DNA from: Dehalococcoidales bacterium
Lineage (GTDB): Bacteria; Chloroflexota; Dehalococcoidia; Dehalococcoidales; Fen-1064
NCBI GenBank assembly: GCA_030667735.1
Contig: DAOUVG010000108.1
Span: 1 to 6,051 of the forward strand
Length of the DNA: 6,051 nt
Reading direction: 5' to 3'
Shown: positions 1 through 5,260 of the stretch, one piece after another
Numbering within the stretch: position 1 is the stretch's first letter
How the letters are laid out: the number at the start of each line of letters is the position of its first letter
Made by a program: the position numbers and the translations under genes
Notes under the pieces: generated by a model
Told to the model about the DNA's origin: nothing
The model's database searches: none
What the model saw: only the letters and a program-made list of their open reading frames with translations

Positions 1-2
1 CG

Positions 3-128
3 AAGTACTTCATTGACAGGTGTGAACATAGCGATATCTGTCCCTTGAAGTTCGCGGCAGGCTTATGGTACATAGGATTCCATTCTCTTGACATAGCGCT
101 TCAACACGTCACGGGGAAAACCCCGTAA
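3..128 (+). CDS. C-terminal end of an unrecognised protein (partial, 5' end outside window)
   Basis: The frame beginning at base 3 is open from the window edge for 41 codons and ends in TAA at 126-128; the other two + frames stop early, at 46-48 and 14-16. The peptide begins KYFIDRCEHSDICPLKF, continues through a Trp/Tyr/Phe/His-rich stretch (GLWYIGFHSLDIAL) and ends TGKTP. Two cysteines sit six residues apart (CEHSDIC), with a Pro after the second, which could be part of a metal site, but there is too little sequence to assign a family. The last codons and stop overlap a GC-rich hairpin (111-126), as is common at transcript ends. The following + strand gene starts 141 bp later, so the two may or may not be co-transcribed. 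It could be a chance open frame; I favour a real gene tail because of its protein-like composition and the hairpin at its end. Confidence 0.5.
   Translation, partial: KYFIDRCEHSDICPLKFAAGLWYIGFHSLDIALQHVTGKTP
111..126 (+). terminator. GC-rich hairpin overlapping the stop of the upstream gene
   Basis: A perfect 6-bp stem, ACGGGG (111-116) with CCCCGT (121-126), closes an AAAA loop. It overlaps the final codons and the first base of the TAA stop of the partial gene. No T-run follows, so it is not a textbook intrinsic terminator; it could protect the mRNA end or act together with the next hairpin. Confidence 0.4.
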
Positions 129-139
129 CAAGCGGTATT

Positions 140-160
140 GAAAGGGGCGAAGCCCCTTTC
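140..160 (+). terminator. Strong hairpin, probable terminator or mRNA 3' end
   Basis: A perfect 9-bp stem, GAAAGGGGC (140-148) with GCCCCTTTC (152-160), closes a GAA loop. The right arm ends in TTTC and is followed by a pyrimidine-rich run (ATCTCTATTCTCCTCTTCC). It lies 12 bases after the stop of the partial gene, a usual place for an intrinsic terminator. The symmetry means it could work on either strand, with GAAA-rich sequence on the other. Confidence 0.55.
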
Positions 161-171
161 ATCTCTATTCT

Positions 172-198
172 CCTCTTCCCCTTGATAAGGGGAAGAGG
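172..198. repeat. 12-bp perfect inverted repeat (REP-like hairpin)
   Basis: The arms CCTCTTCCCCTT (172-183) and AAGGGGAAGAGG (187-198) pair perfectly over 12 bp around a GAT loop. Short palindromes of this polypyrimidine/polypurine type recur between genes in many bacterial genomes, so a dispersed repeat family is likely; that is from general knowledge, since only one copy is in the window. It follows directly on the 140-160 hairpin. Confidence 0.6.
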
Positions 199-201
199 CA
201 G

Positions 202-219
202 GCGGTCCATCTGGGCCGC
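202..219 (+). repeat. 7-bp hairpin upstream of the FmdE-family gene
   Basis: GCGGTCC (202-208) pairs with GGGCCGC (213-219) around an ATCT loop, with one G-T wobble. It is the fourth hairpin in about 110 bases. It could lie in the 5' leader of the FmdE-family gene, whose start is 51 bases downstream; no convincing -10/-35 pair is visible in this interval to fix a transcript start. Confidence 0.4.
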
Positions 220-254
220 ACGGGGATAGGGTCGGTGCAATCCTGAATAGAAAC

Positions 255-260
255 GGGAGG
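255..260 (+). promoter_or_regulatory. Shine-Dalgarno site of the FmdE-family gene
   Basis: GGGAGG lies 9 bases before the ATG at 270 and is the only strong site near it. It supports this start, which also places the conserved FHGHSCPG motif at residues 11-18, close to the N-terminus as usual for the family. Confidence 0.75.
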
Positions 261-269
261 ACTGAGAAG

Positions 270-806
270 ATGAATTCAACCTATGAAGACCTGATTGCCT
301 TCCACGGTCACAGTTGCCCCGGGCTGGCAATCGGGTACCGGATGTCACAGGCGGCGCTGGCCTTTCTGTCGGACTCCAGAGCGGCGGATGAGGAAATCGT
401 GGCAATCGTGGAGAATGACGCCTGCGGAGTGGACGCCCTGCAGTGTCTCTCCGGCTGCACATTCGGCAAGGGTAACCTCATTTTCAGGGACTACGGAAAG
501 CAGGTCTATACACTGTACAGTCGCAACTCCGGGAGAGGCGTACGCGTTATGTTCAGTCCCCGCAATGTCTCCGAGGATGCTCGCAAAGACAGAGACCAGT
601 TCATCAACTGGCTGCTATCCGCACCGGAAGACGACCTCGTGTCATTGAGAGAAGTGCAGATTGATGAGCCTGAGCCTGCCAGTATCGTGAATTCCGTACA
701 ATGTGCGTTCTGCGATGAGAGTGTCATGGAAACCCGGACGAGAGACATAGGCGGCAAAACGGCATGCATCCCGTGTGCTGAGAAGGCGGCAAGCCAGGCC
801 GTATGA
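270..806 (+). CDS. FmdE-family protein with C-terminal zinc ribbon
   Basis: A 178-residue protein related to subunit E of tungsten/molybdenum formylmethanofuran dehydrogenase (FmdE family). The N-terminal half carries the family signatures: FHGHSCPGLAIGYRM at residues 11-25, with His12, His14 and Cys16 as probable metal ligands, then ENDACGVDALQCLSGCTFGKGN at about 48-69, rich in Cys and Gly. A linker follows, then two CxxC pairs (Cys145/148 and Cys166/169) that make a small zinc ribbon, a common accessory in this family. There is no signal peptide or membrane segment, so it should be cytoplasmic. In methanogens the subunit belongs to a molybdopterin enzyme. Free-standing bacterial homologues have no settled function; metal handling or association with a molybdenum or tungsten enzyme is the usual guess. 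No such enzyme gene is adjacent: the neighbours are a partial gene upstream and a convergent acyl-CoA operon. The family call is firm, the role is not. Confidence 0.9.
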   Translation: MNSTYEDLIAFHGHSCPGLAIGYRMSQAALAFLSDSRAADEEIVAIVENDACGVDALQCLSGCTFGKGNLIFRDYGKQVYTLYSRNSGRGVRVMFSPRNVSEDARKDRDQFINWLLSAPEDDLVSLREVQIDEPEPASIVNSVQCAFCDESVMETRTRDIGGKTACIPCAEKAASQAV

Positions 807-829
807 AGCCAAGGGGGGTATGCAGTGCT

Positions 830-883
830 GAGATTGCTTCGTCACCGGGCCGACGAAACGTCGGCACACTTCCTCGCAATGAC
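830..883 (-). repeat. REP-like repeat unit A (reverse orientation)
   Basis: The unit starts GAGATTGCTTCG and ends CCTCGCAATGAC, the reverse complement of the widespread intergenic repeat core GTCATTGCGAGC...GAAGCAATCTC. Its centre is a perfect 7-bp hairpin, GCCGACG (849-855) with CGTCGGC (859-865) around AAA. It lies in the gap between convergent genes. Confidence 0.8.
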
Positions 884-897
884 GGTGGTGGGGGATT

Positions 898-925
898 GTC
901 ACTGCGAGCGAAGCGAAGCAGTCTC
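898..925 (+). repeat. REP-like repeat unit B (forward orientation)
   Basis: GTCACTGCGAGCG followed by AAGCGAAGCAGTCTC matches the same core as unit A in the opposite direction, with one mismatch in each outer part. Units A and B therefore form a large inverted pair able to fold into one long hairpin with 14 bases between them. Confidence 0.8.
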
Positions 926-944
926 GGTGTCCCGCTATTGCCAT

Positions 945-991
945 GTCATTCTTAGCCGGGGCTCCGAGCGGAGCGAGGAGACACAGAATCT
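945..991 (+). repeat. REP-like repeat unit C (GTCATTCT...AGAATCT variant)
   Basis: The unit starts GTCATTCTTAGC and ends CAGAATCT, a sister variant of the core in units A and B. It contains the tight hairpin GCTCCG-AG-CGGAGC (961-974). It lies 32 bases beyond the stop of the lyase-like gene, so in the minus direction it could form the 3' end of the operon transcript. Confidence 0.75.
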
Positions 992-1022
992 AAGTGTTGC
1001 GCGGATTTCTGCGAGCAGGTAA

Positions 1023-2024
1023 CTAGTAGCCGGTAGAACCTCTGGGTATCCGACCCGTGGTTATGGACTGAGAACGCAGCCGCTGCCCGAGTATCCGCTC
1101 GACAACCTTGCCTGTATCCAGGACCTTGTCCACATCCAGCCCGTGCTCGATTCCCATTTCGTCCAGCATCACCACCAGGTCCTCAGTAGGGACAAGGCCT
1201 GCCTGCGTCGGGTCGGCGTAGTAATACGAGCCTGTACCGAGTACCGGAGTGTCATCCACGAAGTTGGCCGGCTGGCCACCGGTACCGCCGAAGCTGCTTT
1301 CGAACCGGACCATGCCCGCCTGCAGGGCTGCCAGGACATTGGCCAGACCCCAGCCGCGCGTCATGTGATGATGGAAATTGTGCTTCGAGGGGTCCGGCAT
1401 TCTTTCCAGCACCTCGGTAAAATACCGATAGACACTGTCCGGCGTTGCCTGTCCGTCATGGTCGGCGTGCTCGATGTCGTCAGCACCGGCCTCCAGGAAC
1501 CTTTCGGCAAACTCCCACCCCAGGTTCATCGGCATCGGCCCCTTGATGGGACAGCCCCAGATAGTGCTCACGCAACCGTTGAATTTCATCCCGTTATCAT
1601 GGGTAAGGTCTACCCACTCCTTGACCCTCTTCCAGTGTTCGGCATGAGTCAGGCCGGCGTTTCTCAGGTTGTGAGCTTCGCTGGTGGACATCATATTGAG
1701 AATCCGGTCAGGACCGTATCCTTCCTGCCGAGCCTGTATCGCTTCCTTGATACCTCTATCGGTAATTGTTACCGCCGTGATTTCAACGCCCTTTCTGGCC
1801 TCACCGTCAATCCGCTTCATCACTTCATGGGCATCGCGGAACTGTGGTAAGCGCCGTGGATTGGCGAAGTTGGTTGCCTCCAAACGCTTGAAGCCGCAAT
1901 CGATGGCGGCATGGACCATCCACACTTTGGCATCGGTAGATATGAACTTCTCGTGGTGCTGAGCTCCTTCCCGGGGCAACAACTCAGATAAATCCACTTT
2001 TTTGGGCAGGTTCAACTCTTTCAC
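1023..2024 (-). CDS. HMG-CoA lyase-like DRE-TIM metallolyase with altered active site
   Basis: A 333-residue protein with the TIM-barrel layout of 3-hydroxy-3-methylglutaryl-CoA lyase. Matches to the family are PREGAQHHEK at 17-26 (usual form PRDGLQNE), LEATNFANPRRLPQF at 48-62 (usual form xExTSFVSPKWVPQ), FHHHMTRGWGLANVLAALQAG at 217-237 (usual form VHCHDTYGQALANxLxALQ) and TEDLVVML at 280-287. Arg18, Glu49, His218 and His220 are kept. Asp of the RDG motif is Glu19, the glycine-loop Cys is Gln251 (GTGGQPAN), the expected metal-ligand Asn aligns with Gly276, and this loop is about 17 residues longer than in HMG-CoA lyase. True HMG-CoA lyase gives acetyl-CoA and acetoacetate; the changed residues make a related C-C lyase or condensing reaction equally possible. 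The start is GTG, set by AGGAGG ten bases upstream. It is the last gene of the operon, 24 bp after the crotonase. Confidence 0.85.
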   Translation of the reverse strand: MKELNLPKKVDLSELLPREGAQHHEKFISTDAKVWMVHAAIDCGFKRLEATNFANPRRLPQFRDAHEVMKRIDGEARKGVEITAVTITDRGIKEAIQARQEGYGPDRILNMMSTSEAHNLRNAGLTHAEHWKRVKEWVDLTHDNGMKFNGCVSTIWGCPIKGPMPMNLGWEFAERFLEAGADDIEHADHDGQATPDSVYRYFTEVLERMPDPSKHNFHHHMTRGWGLANVLAALQAGMVRFESSFGGTGGQPANFVDDTPVLGTGSYYYADPTQAGLVPTEDLVVMLDEMGIEHGLDVDKVLDTGKVVERILGQRLRSQSITTGRIPRGSTGY

Positions 2025-2034
2025 GGGTCACTTT

Positions 2035-2040
2035 CCTCCT
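2035..2040 (-). promoter_or_regulatory. Shine-Dalgarno site fixing a GTG start for the lyase-like gene
   Basis: AGGAGG on the minus strand lies ten bases before the GTG at 2024. The initial peptide MKELNLPKKVDLSELLPREG reaches the family motif at the expected distance, and no ATG offers a better start. Confidence 0.75.
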
Positions 2041-2048
2041 GATTGTTA

Positions 2049-2843
2049 TCAGACTGTTTTCTTCCACTGCGGTGGTCTTTTTTCCAGGAAGGCGCGCTGG
2101 CCTTCCATCCCGTCCTGGCTAACGGCAAGCAGGCTGGTTATCTCCACGCCATACCTCGTTGCCTGGGTATACTCCATATTCAGCATGTTGTAGAAGGTCT
2201 TCTTGGCAACCTGCAACGTCGTGGGGCTTTTGCCGGCAATCTTCCCAGCCAGCTCCAGCGTTGCTTCTTCCAATTTTTCGGCCGGTACAACCATGTTCAC
2301 CAGGCCCAGCCGCTCAGCCGCGTGAGCGTCTATCCTGTCTCCGGTCAGGATAAGCTCCAGGCATTTCTTGGCGCTGGCAGTATTGTATCCCAGAGCCGGG
2401 ACAACTACCGATGGAAACAGACCGACATTCGCTTCAGGAAGTCCAAATATTGCATCTTCGGCAGCAACGACCAGGTCGCACCAAACAGCCAGACCGGTAC
2501 CACCGGCCAGCGCAAAGCCGTTTACACCGGCAATGACCACCTTTCTCAGTGAGCGAATGGCGAGAAACAGCCGTGCCGGAGCGTTGGAGATCTCGCGTTG
2601 CCGGGCGATGTCGGTGGCTGTCTCTGATGAGCCTTCCTCCAGGTCTCTCCCGGCGCAGAAGACCCGCGGGTGAGTGCTCATGATGACAATAACGTTGACT
2701 TCAGGGGCAGCATCAAGGTCCTGCAGGGCATGGACTGCTTCGTCAATAAGTTTGGCATTCATGGCATTACGTTTCTCAGGTCGGTTCAACCTGATAATGC
2801 CCACAGCGTCTTTCCGTTCTACCAGGATGGTATTGTAGCTCAT
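2049..2843 (-). CDS. Enoyl-CoA hydratase/isomerase (crotonase) family protein
   Basis: A 264-residue crotonase-fold enzyme, close to the usual length. It shows IIRLNRPEKRNAMN (16-29), FCAGRDLEE (62-70) for the first oxyanion-hole amide, VNGFALAGGTGLAVWCD (107-123) for the second, and FGLPEANVGLFPS (133-145). In rat mitochondrial hydratase two glutamates (E144, E164) activate water. Here the E164 equivalent is Glu137, but the E144 equivalent is Gly117 (GGTGLAV where hydratases have GGxxEL). Simple hydration of enoyl-CoA is therefore doubtful; isomerase, hydrolase, lyase or decarboxylase activity on an acyl-CoA is possible. The operon context suggests 3-methylglutaconyl-CoA or a related branched acyl-CoA, an inference only. 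I chose the ATG at 2843, with AAGGAG six bases before it, over an in-frame GTG at 2861 that lacks a site. It should be cytoplasmic, acting with its operon partners. Confidence 0.92.
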   Translation of the reverse strand: MSYNTILVERKDAVGIIRLNRPEKRNAMNAKLIDEAVHALQDLDAAPEVNVIVIMSTHPRVFCAGRDLEEGSSETATDIARQREISNAPARLFLAIRSLRKVVIAGVNGFALAGGTGLAVWCDLVVAAEDAIFGLPEANVGLFPSVVVPALGYNTASAKKCLELILTGDRIDAHAAERLGLVNMVVPAEKLEEATLELAGKIAGKSPTTLQVAKKTFYNMLNMEYTQATRYGVEITSLLAVSQDGMEGQRAFLEKRPPQWKKTV

Positions 2844-2849
2844 GTGTTT

Positions 2850-2855
2850 CTCCTT
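2850..2855 (-). promoter_or_regulatory. Shine-Dalgarno site deciding the crotonase start
   Basis: AAGGAG on the minus strand lies six bases before the ATG at 2843. The upstream in-frame GTG at 2861 has no purine-rich site before it, so the shorter 264-residue form is preferred to the 270-residue one. Confidence 0.75.
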
Positions 2856-2875
2856 CACCACGGTGAGTGTTTCGG

Positions 2876-4846
2876 TTACGTCTTCAACTCTTCGATATCC
2901 CGGTAGTATTCCAGCGACTCCGGGTTGGCCAGCGCATCCAGATTAGGCACAGGTTCATTGTGAATGACGTTTACGACCGCCTTTTCGACCTTCTTCATAT
3001 TGATAGTATAGGGGATATCATCAACAGCTATTATCCTGGCAGGGACGTGACGGGGAGTGGTGTTCCTCCTGATGGTGTCCCTTATTTTCTTGATAAGGTC
3101 CTCCGTTAGTGACAACCCATCGGCCAATTTCACAAACAGGACAACGCGAGTATCGTTTTCCCACTTTTGCCCCACGACAACACTATCCTCGACTTCGTCG
3201 AGGCCCTCTACCTGGCGATATATCTCGGCGGTGCCAATCCTGACCCCTCCCGGATTCAGTACTGCATCGGAGCGGCCGTAGATGATGGCACCACCCCTTT
3301 CCGTGATTTCGATGTAATCTCCGTGGGTCCATACGTTCGGGTAAACGTCAAAATAGGCGTTCCTGTATTTCTCATTACTTTCGTCGTTCCAGAAGCGGAC
3401 AGGCATCGAAGGAGCGGGAGCGGTGCAGACCAGCTCACCCTTCTGCCCCACTACCGGATTACCCTCCGGGTCAAACGCCTGCACCTTCATCCCCAAGCCC
3501 CGACACTGAATCTCTCCGGCATAGACCGGTCCGATGGGATTCCCGGCAAGGAAACAGCCGTTGATGTCAGTGCCACCCGCGATGGATGACAGGAGTACGT
3601 CACTCTTGATGTCCCGGTACACAAACTCAAAGCTCTCTGGCGGTAAGGGAGAGCCCGTGGAGAGGAGTGTTCTCAAATAGCCCAGGTCATATTCCGTGCC
3701 CGGCTTCACACCGCGGTTCTCAATCTCGCCGAGGTACCTGGCGCTGGTGCCGAAGATAGTCGTCTTCTCTTCCTGGGCCAGCTTCCAGAGTACTCCTGCA
3801 TCAGGATAGAACGGCGAACCGTCGAAGAGTACCACGGTAGCACCCAGTCCCAGGGAACATACCAGCCAGTTCCACATCATCCAGCCACAGGTGGTGAAGT
3901 AGAAGATGGTGTCTTCCCGCCTGACATCAGTATGGAGCTTCAACTCCTTCAACTGGTTGAGAAGTACACCGCCTGCACCCTGGACCATGCACTTGGGCAG
4001 GCCGGTCGTTCCTGAGGTGTACATGATGTACAGGGGATGGTCAAAGGGGAGCTGCTCGAACGCAATCTCAAGCCCGCTCTCCCGCGACAGGAAGTCCTCG
4101 TAGTGGATGGAGTTGGGTACACGACTGATGTCGGCCCGCCCCTCCGTATAAGGGACTACTACCACTCTCTCGACAGATGGTAGTTCTCTCAAGATATCGG
4201 CAACTCGTTCCAGAGAATCAAACGCCTTGCCATTGTAGGAGTATCCGTTAGCCGTAAAGAGGACCCTGGGCTCTACCTGCCGGAACCGGTCCAGCACACC
4301 CTTGATGCCGAAATCCGGGGAACAGGACGACCAGACAGCGCCAATACTGGTACTGGCCAGCATGGCGACAACCGTTTCTATCATATTCGGCATGAATCCG
4401 GCTACCCGGTCGCCGGGTTTGATGCCCATCTGCCGCAGAGACCTAGCCAGGCGGGCTACACTGTCAAAGAGCTCCGCGTACGTTATCCTTACCGCCTCCC
4501 GGGCTTCGCCCTTGAAGACAAGGGCCGTCCGGTGGTCACGGTACCGGAGCAGGTTCTCCGCGAAGTTGAGTCGCGCGCCCCGGAACCATCTGGTGTACAT
4601 CATATGCTCGGCGGGGACTATCACAGTATCGCAGGGTTCTGAAGCCTTTACCTCAACGTAATCCCACGCCGAAGCCCAGAAATCAACGGGACTGGTTACG
4701 GACCAGTCATACAGTTCATCGTAGGAGTGTAGTCCTTTACCGTATCGTTTACTGACGAAATCCATGAATCCGGTGATGTTGCTATTTCTCTTCCGCTCTT
4801 CTGACGGCTGCCATATCGGGGTCTTCATGGTCTGCTCCTGTGGCAT
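2876..4846 (-). CDS. aacS: Acetoacetyl-CoA synthetase (acetoacetate--CoA ligase)
   Basis: A 656-residue member of the acyl-adenylate-forming enzymes, of the length and pattern of acetoacetyl-CoA synthetase. It activates acetoacetate with ATP and CoA to acetoacetyl-CoA, AMP and PPi in the cytoplasm. The N-terminal part (IWQPSEERKRNSNITGFMDF at 11-30; WFRGARLNFAENLL at 87-100) is typical of this subgroup. The ATP-binding loop is YTSGTTGLPK (276-285). Further core motifs are WTHGD (506-510) and GRSDAVLNPGGVRIGTAEIY (524-543). The C-terminal domain carries the catalytic-lysine region YTINMKKVEKAV (613-624), where a Met stands at the usually Gly position before the Lys pair. AGGAGG ten bases before the ATG at 4846 supports this start; a second ATG at 4828 with AGGAG six bases before it would remove only six residues. 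It is the first gene of the operon, 32 bp before the crotonase. A related short-chain acyl-CoA synthetase of altered substrate range remains possible. Confidence 0.93.
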   Translation of the reverse strand: MPQEQTMKTPIWQPSEERKRNSNITGFMDFVSKRYGKGLHSYDELYDWSVTSPVDFWASAWDYVEVKASEPCDTVIVPAEHMMYTRWFRGARLNFAENLLRYRDHRTALVFKGEAREAVRITYAELFDSVARLARSLRQMGIKPGDRVAGFMPNMIETVVAMLASTSIGAVWSSCSPDFGIKGVLDRFRQVEPRVLFTANGYSYNGKAFDSLERVADILRELPSVERVVVVPYTEGRADISRVPNSIHYEDFLSRESGLEIAFEQLPFDHPLYIMYTSGTTGLPKCMVQGAGGVLLNQLKELKLHTDVRREDTIFYFTTCGWMMWNWLVCSLGLGATVVLFDGSPFYPDAGVLWKLAQEEKTTIFGTSARYLGEIENRGVKPGTEYDLGYLRTLLSTGSPLPPESFEFVYRDIKSDVLLSSIAGGTDINGCFLAGNPIGPVYAGEIQCRGLGMKVQAFDPEGNPVVGQKGELVCTAPAPSMPVRFWNDESNEKYRNAYFDVYPNVWTHGDYIEITERGGAIIYGRSDAVLNPGGVRIGTAEIYRQVEGLDEVEDSVVVGQKWENDTRVVLFVKLADGLSLTEDLIKKIRDTIRRNTTPRHVPARIIAVDDIPYTINMKKVEKAVVNVIHNEPVPNLDALANPESLEYYRDIEELKT

Positions 4847-4848
4847 CG

Positions 4849-4938
4849 CTATCGTGCCTCCTGGTAGTCCCGGACTTCACGGGCATCCTGAGCCTGGCTG
4901 AAAATGAGAGGGTAGTTCTTCAGCATCCTGCCAAGGTC
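4849..4938 (-). pseudogene. In-frame continuation of the 4939-5220 frame beyond a TAA stop
   Basis: Directly after the TAA at 4939-4941, the same frame stays open for 29 more codons, to a TAG at 4849-4851. The peptide starts DLGRMLKNYPLIFSQAQDA and ends VRDYQEAR; it is protein-like and charged at the end. If the TAA were a sense codon, a protein of about 122 or more residues would end two bases before the synthetase ATG, the spacing expected of a real operon gene. An internal ATG (M5 of this piece) has GGCAGG directly abutting it, too close for good initiation. I read it as the tail of a decayed gene; a short chance frame is the alternative. Confidence 0.35.
4857..4862 (-). promoter_or_regulatory. 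Shine-Dalgarno site of the acetoacetyl-CoA synthetase gene
   Basis: AGGAGG on the minus strand lies ten bases before the ATG at 4846, the same spacing as for the lyase-like gene. It is embedded in the end of an open frame that stops at 4849-4851, two bases before the ATG, which would allow translational coupling if that frame is translated. Confidence 0.7.
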
Positions 4939-5220
4939 TTACTCAAACCACCTGATTTTCTTTTCGTAAGTCTGCCGTGAGATAAAATGGCTGTCTAAGG
5001 CCCACTTAGCCGCAGCTAATGCTTCTTCTTGCAGTGGTGACAACTCAATCCCTTGAGACAGATGAGCAATAATGAAATTATACAGAGTTTTCCAATCTTT
5101 GACTATACTTTGTATTGTGTTTGCAACTGCCTCTTGTAGCCCTGGTGCCACGTGGCTGCAAGCCCGACATCCGGGCACCGTTGCACTAAGACAAGAGTAT
5201 TTGCTAAACTGGGATAGCAC
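4939..5220 (-). CDS. Small hypothetical protein, possibly a decayed gene
   Basis: The frame gives up to 93 residues from a GTG at 5220. The first third has a CRAC motif; the rest looks helical, with WKTLYNFIIAHLSQG, then SPLQEEALAAAKWALDSHF, then SRQTYEKKIRWFE. I do not recognise a family. No ATG exists in the frame and no Shine-Dalgarno site precedes any GTG; the frame is open upstream until a TAA inside the tRNA-Lys half. Codons are AT-richer than in the operon genes (AAA, ATA, TTT and TTA are common). The frame continues past its TAA (see 4849-4938), so this may be one gene broken by a nonsense change and missing its start. A promoter-like TATAAT for the operon lies inside it, which would instead make this stretch leader DNA. 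Confidence 0.35.
   Translation of the reverse strand: MLSQFSKYSCLSATVPGCRACSHVAPGLQEAVANTIQSIVKDWKTLYNFIIAHLSQGIELSPLQEEALAAAKWALDSHFISRQTYEKKIRWFE
5077..5105 (-). promoter_or_regulatory. Candidate promoter for the acetoacetyl-CoA synthetase operon
   Basis: On the minus strand a perfect TATAAT (5082-5077) is preceded, at a 17-base spacing, by TAGTCA (5105-5100), four of six matches to TTGACA. Transcription would start near 5070 and leave a leader of about 220 bases before the synthetase ATG. I see no known riboswitch or attenuator in that leader. A single TATAAT in an AT-richer stretch can occur by chance. Confidence 0.4.
5181..5210 (+). promoter_or_regulatory. Weak candidate promoter for the tRNA-Lys half
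   Basis: TTGCAC (5181-5186) and TAAACT (5205-5210) are separated by 18 bases and end 12 bases before the first tRNA base, the usual arrangement for a tRNA gene. The matches to consensus are 3/6 and 4/6, so the case rests mainly on position. Confidence 0.3.
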
Positions 5221-5222
5221 GT

Positions 5223-5260
5223 GGGCCGCTAGCTCAACTGGCAGAGCAGCTGACTCTTAA
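5223..5260 (+). pseudogene. 5' half of tRNA-Lys(CUU), broken at the anticodon loop
   Basis: The bases fit positions 1-38 of a tRNA: acceptor strand GGGCCGC (5223-5229), TA, D-arm GCTC (5232-5235) with GAGC (5244-5247) around AACTGGCA, anticodon 5' strand GCTGA (5249-5253), and loop CTCTTAA (5254-5260) with anticodon CTT, hence Lys. The next bases should be TCAGC, but TTCTA follows. No variable loop, T-arm (GTTCGA with matching stems) or acceptor complement GCGGCCC is found downstream to the window end. The half keeps every expected paired base, so the loss looks recent. It may be a recombination remnant, an interrupted tRNA whose other half lies elsewhere, or an assembly junction. Confidence 0.75.

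Noticed and set aside
109..462. Minus-strand frame of 117 residues covering the hairpins and the start of the FmdE gene
   Set aside because: Its sequence is low-complexity Arg/Pro/Ser, antisense to a well-supported gene, and passes through four hairpins.
642..944. Minus-strand frame of 100 residues with CHCE-type peptides (RHCEEVCRRF, RDCFASLAV)
   Set aside because: It is the translation of repeat units A and B plus antisense of the FmdE gene; such peptides are a known false product of this repeat family.
830..991. CRISPR array
   Set aside because: Only three repeat units exist, in mixed orientation and unequal spacing, with internal hairpins and no equal-length spacers.
825..1022. Plus-strand frame of 65 residues (CHCERSEAV, SERSEE)
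   Set aside because: It is the translation of the REP-like units between two convergent genes, with no Shine-Dalgarno site.
1143..1850. Plus-strand frame of 235 residues
   Set aside because: It is entirely antisense to the lyase-like gene, which has family motifs and a strong Shine-Dalgarno site; this frame has neither.
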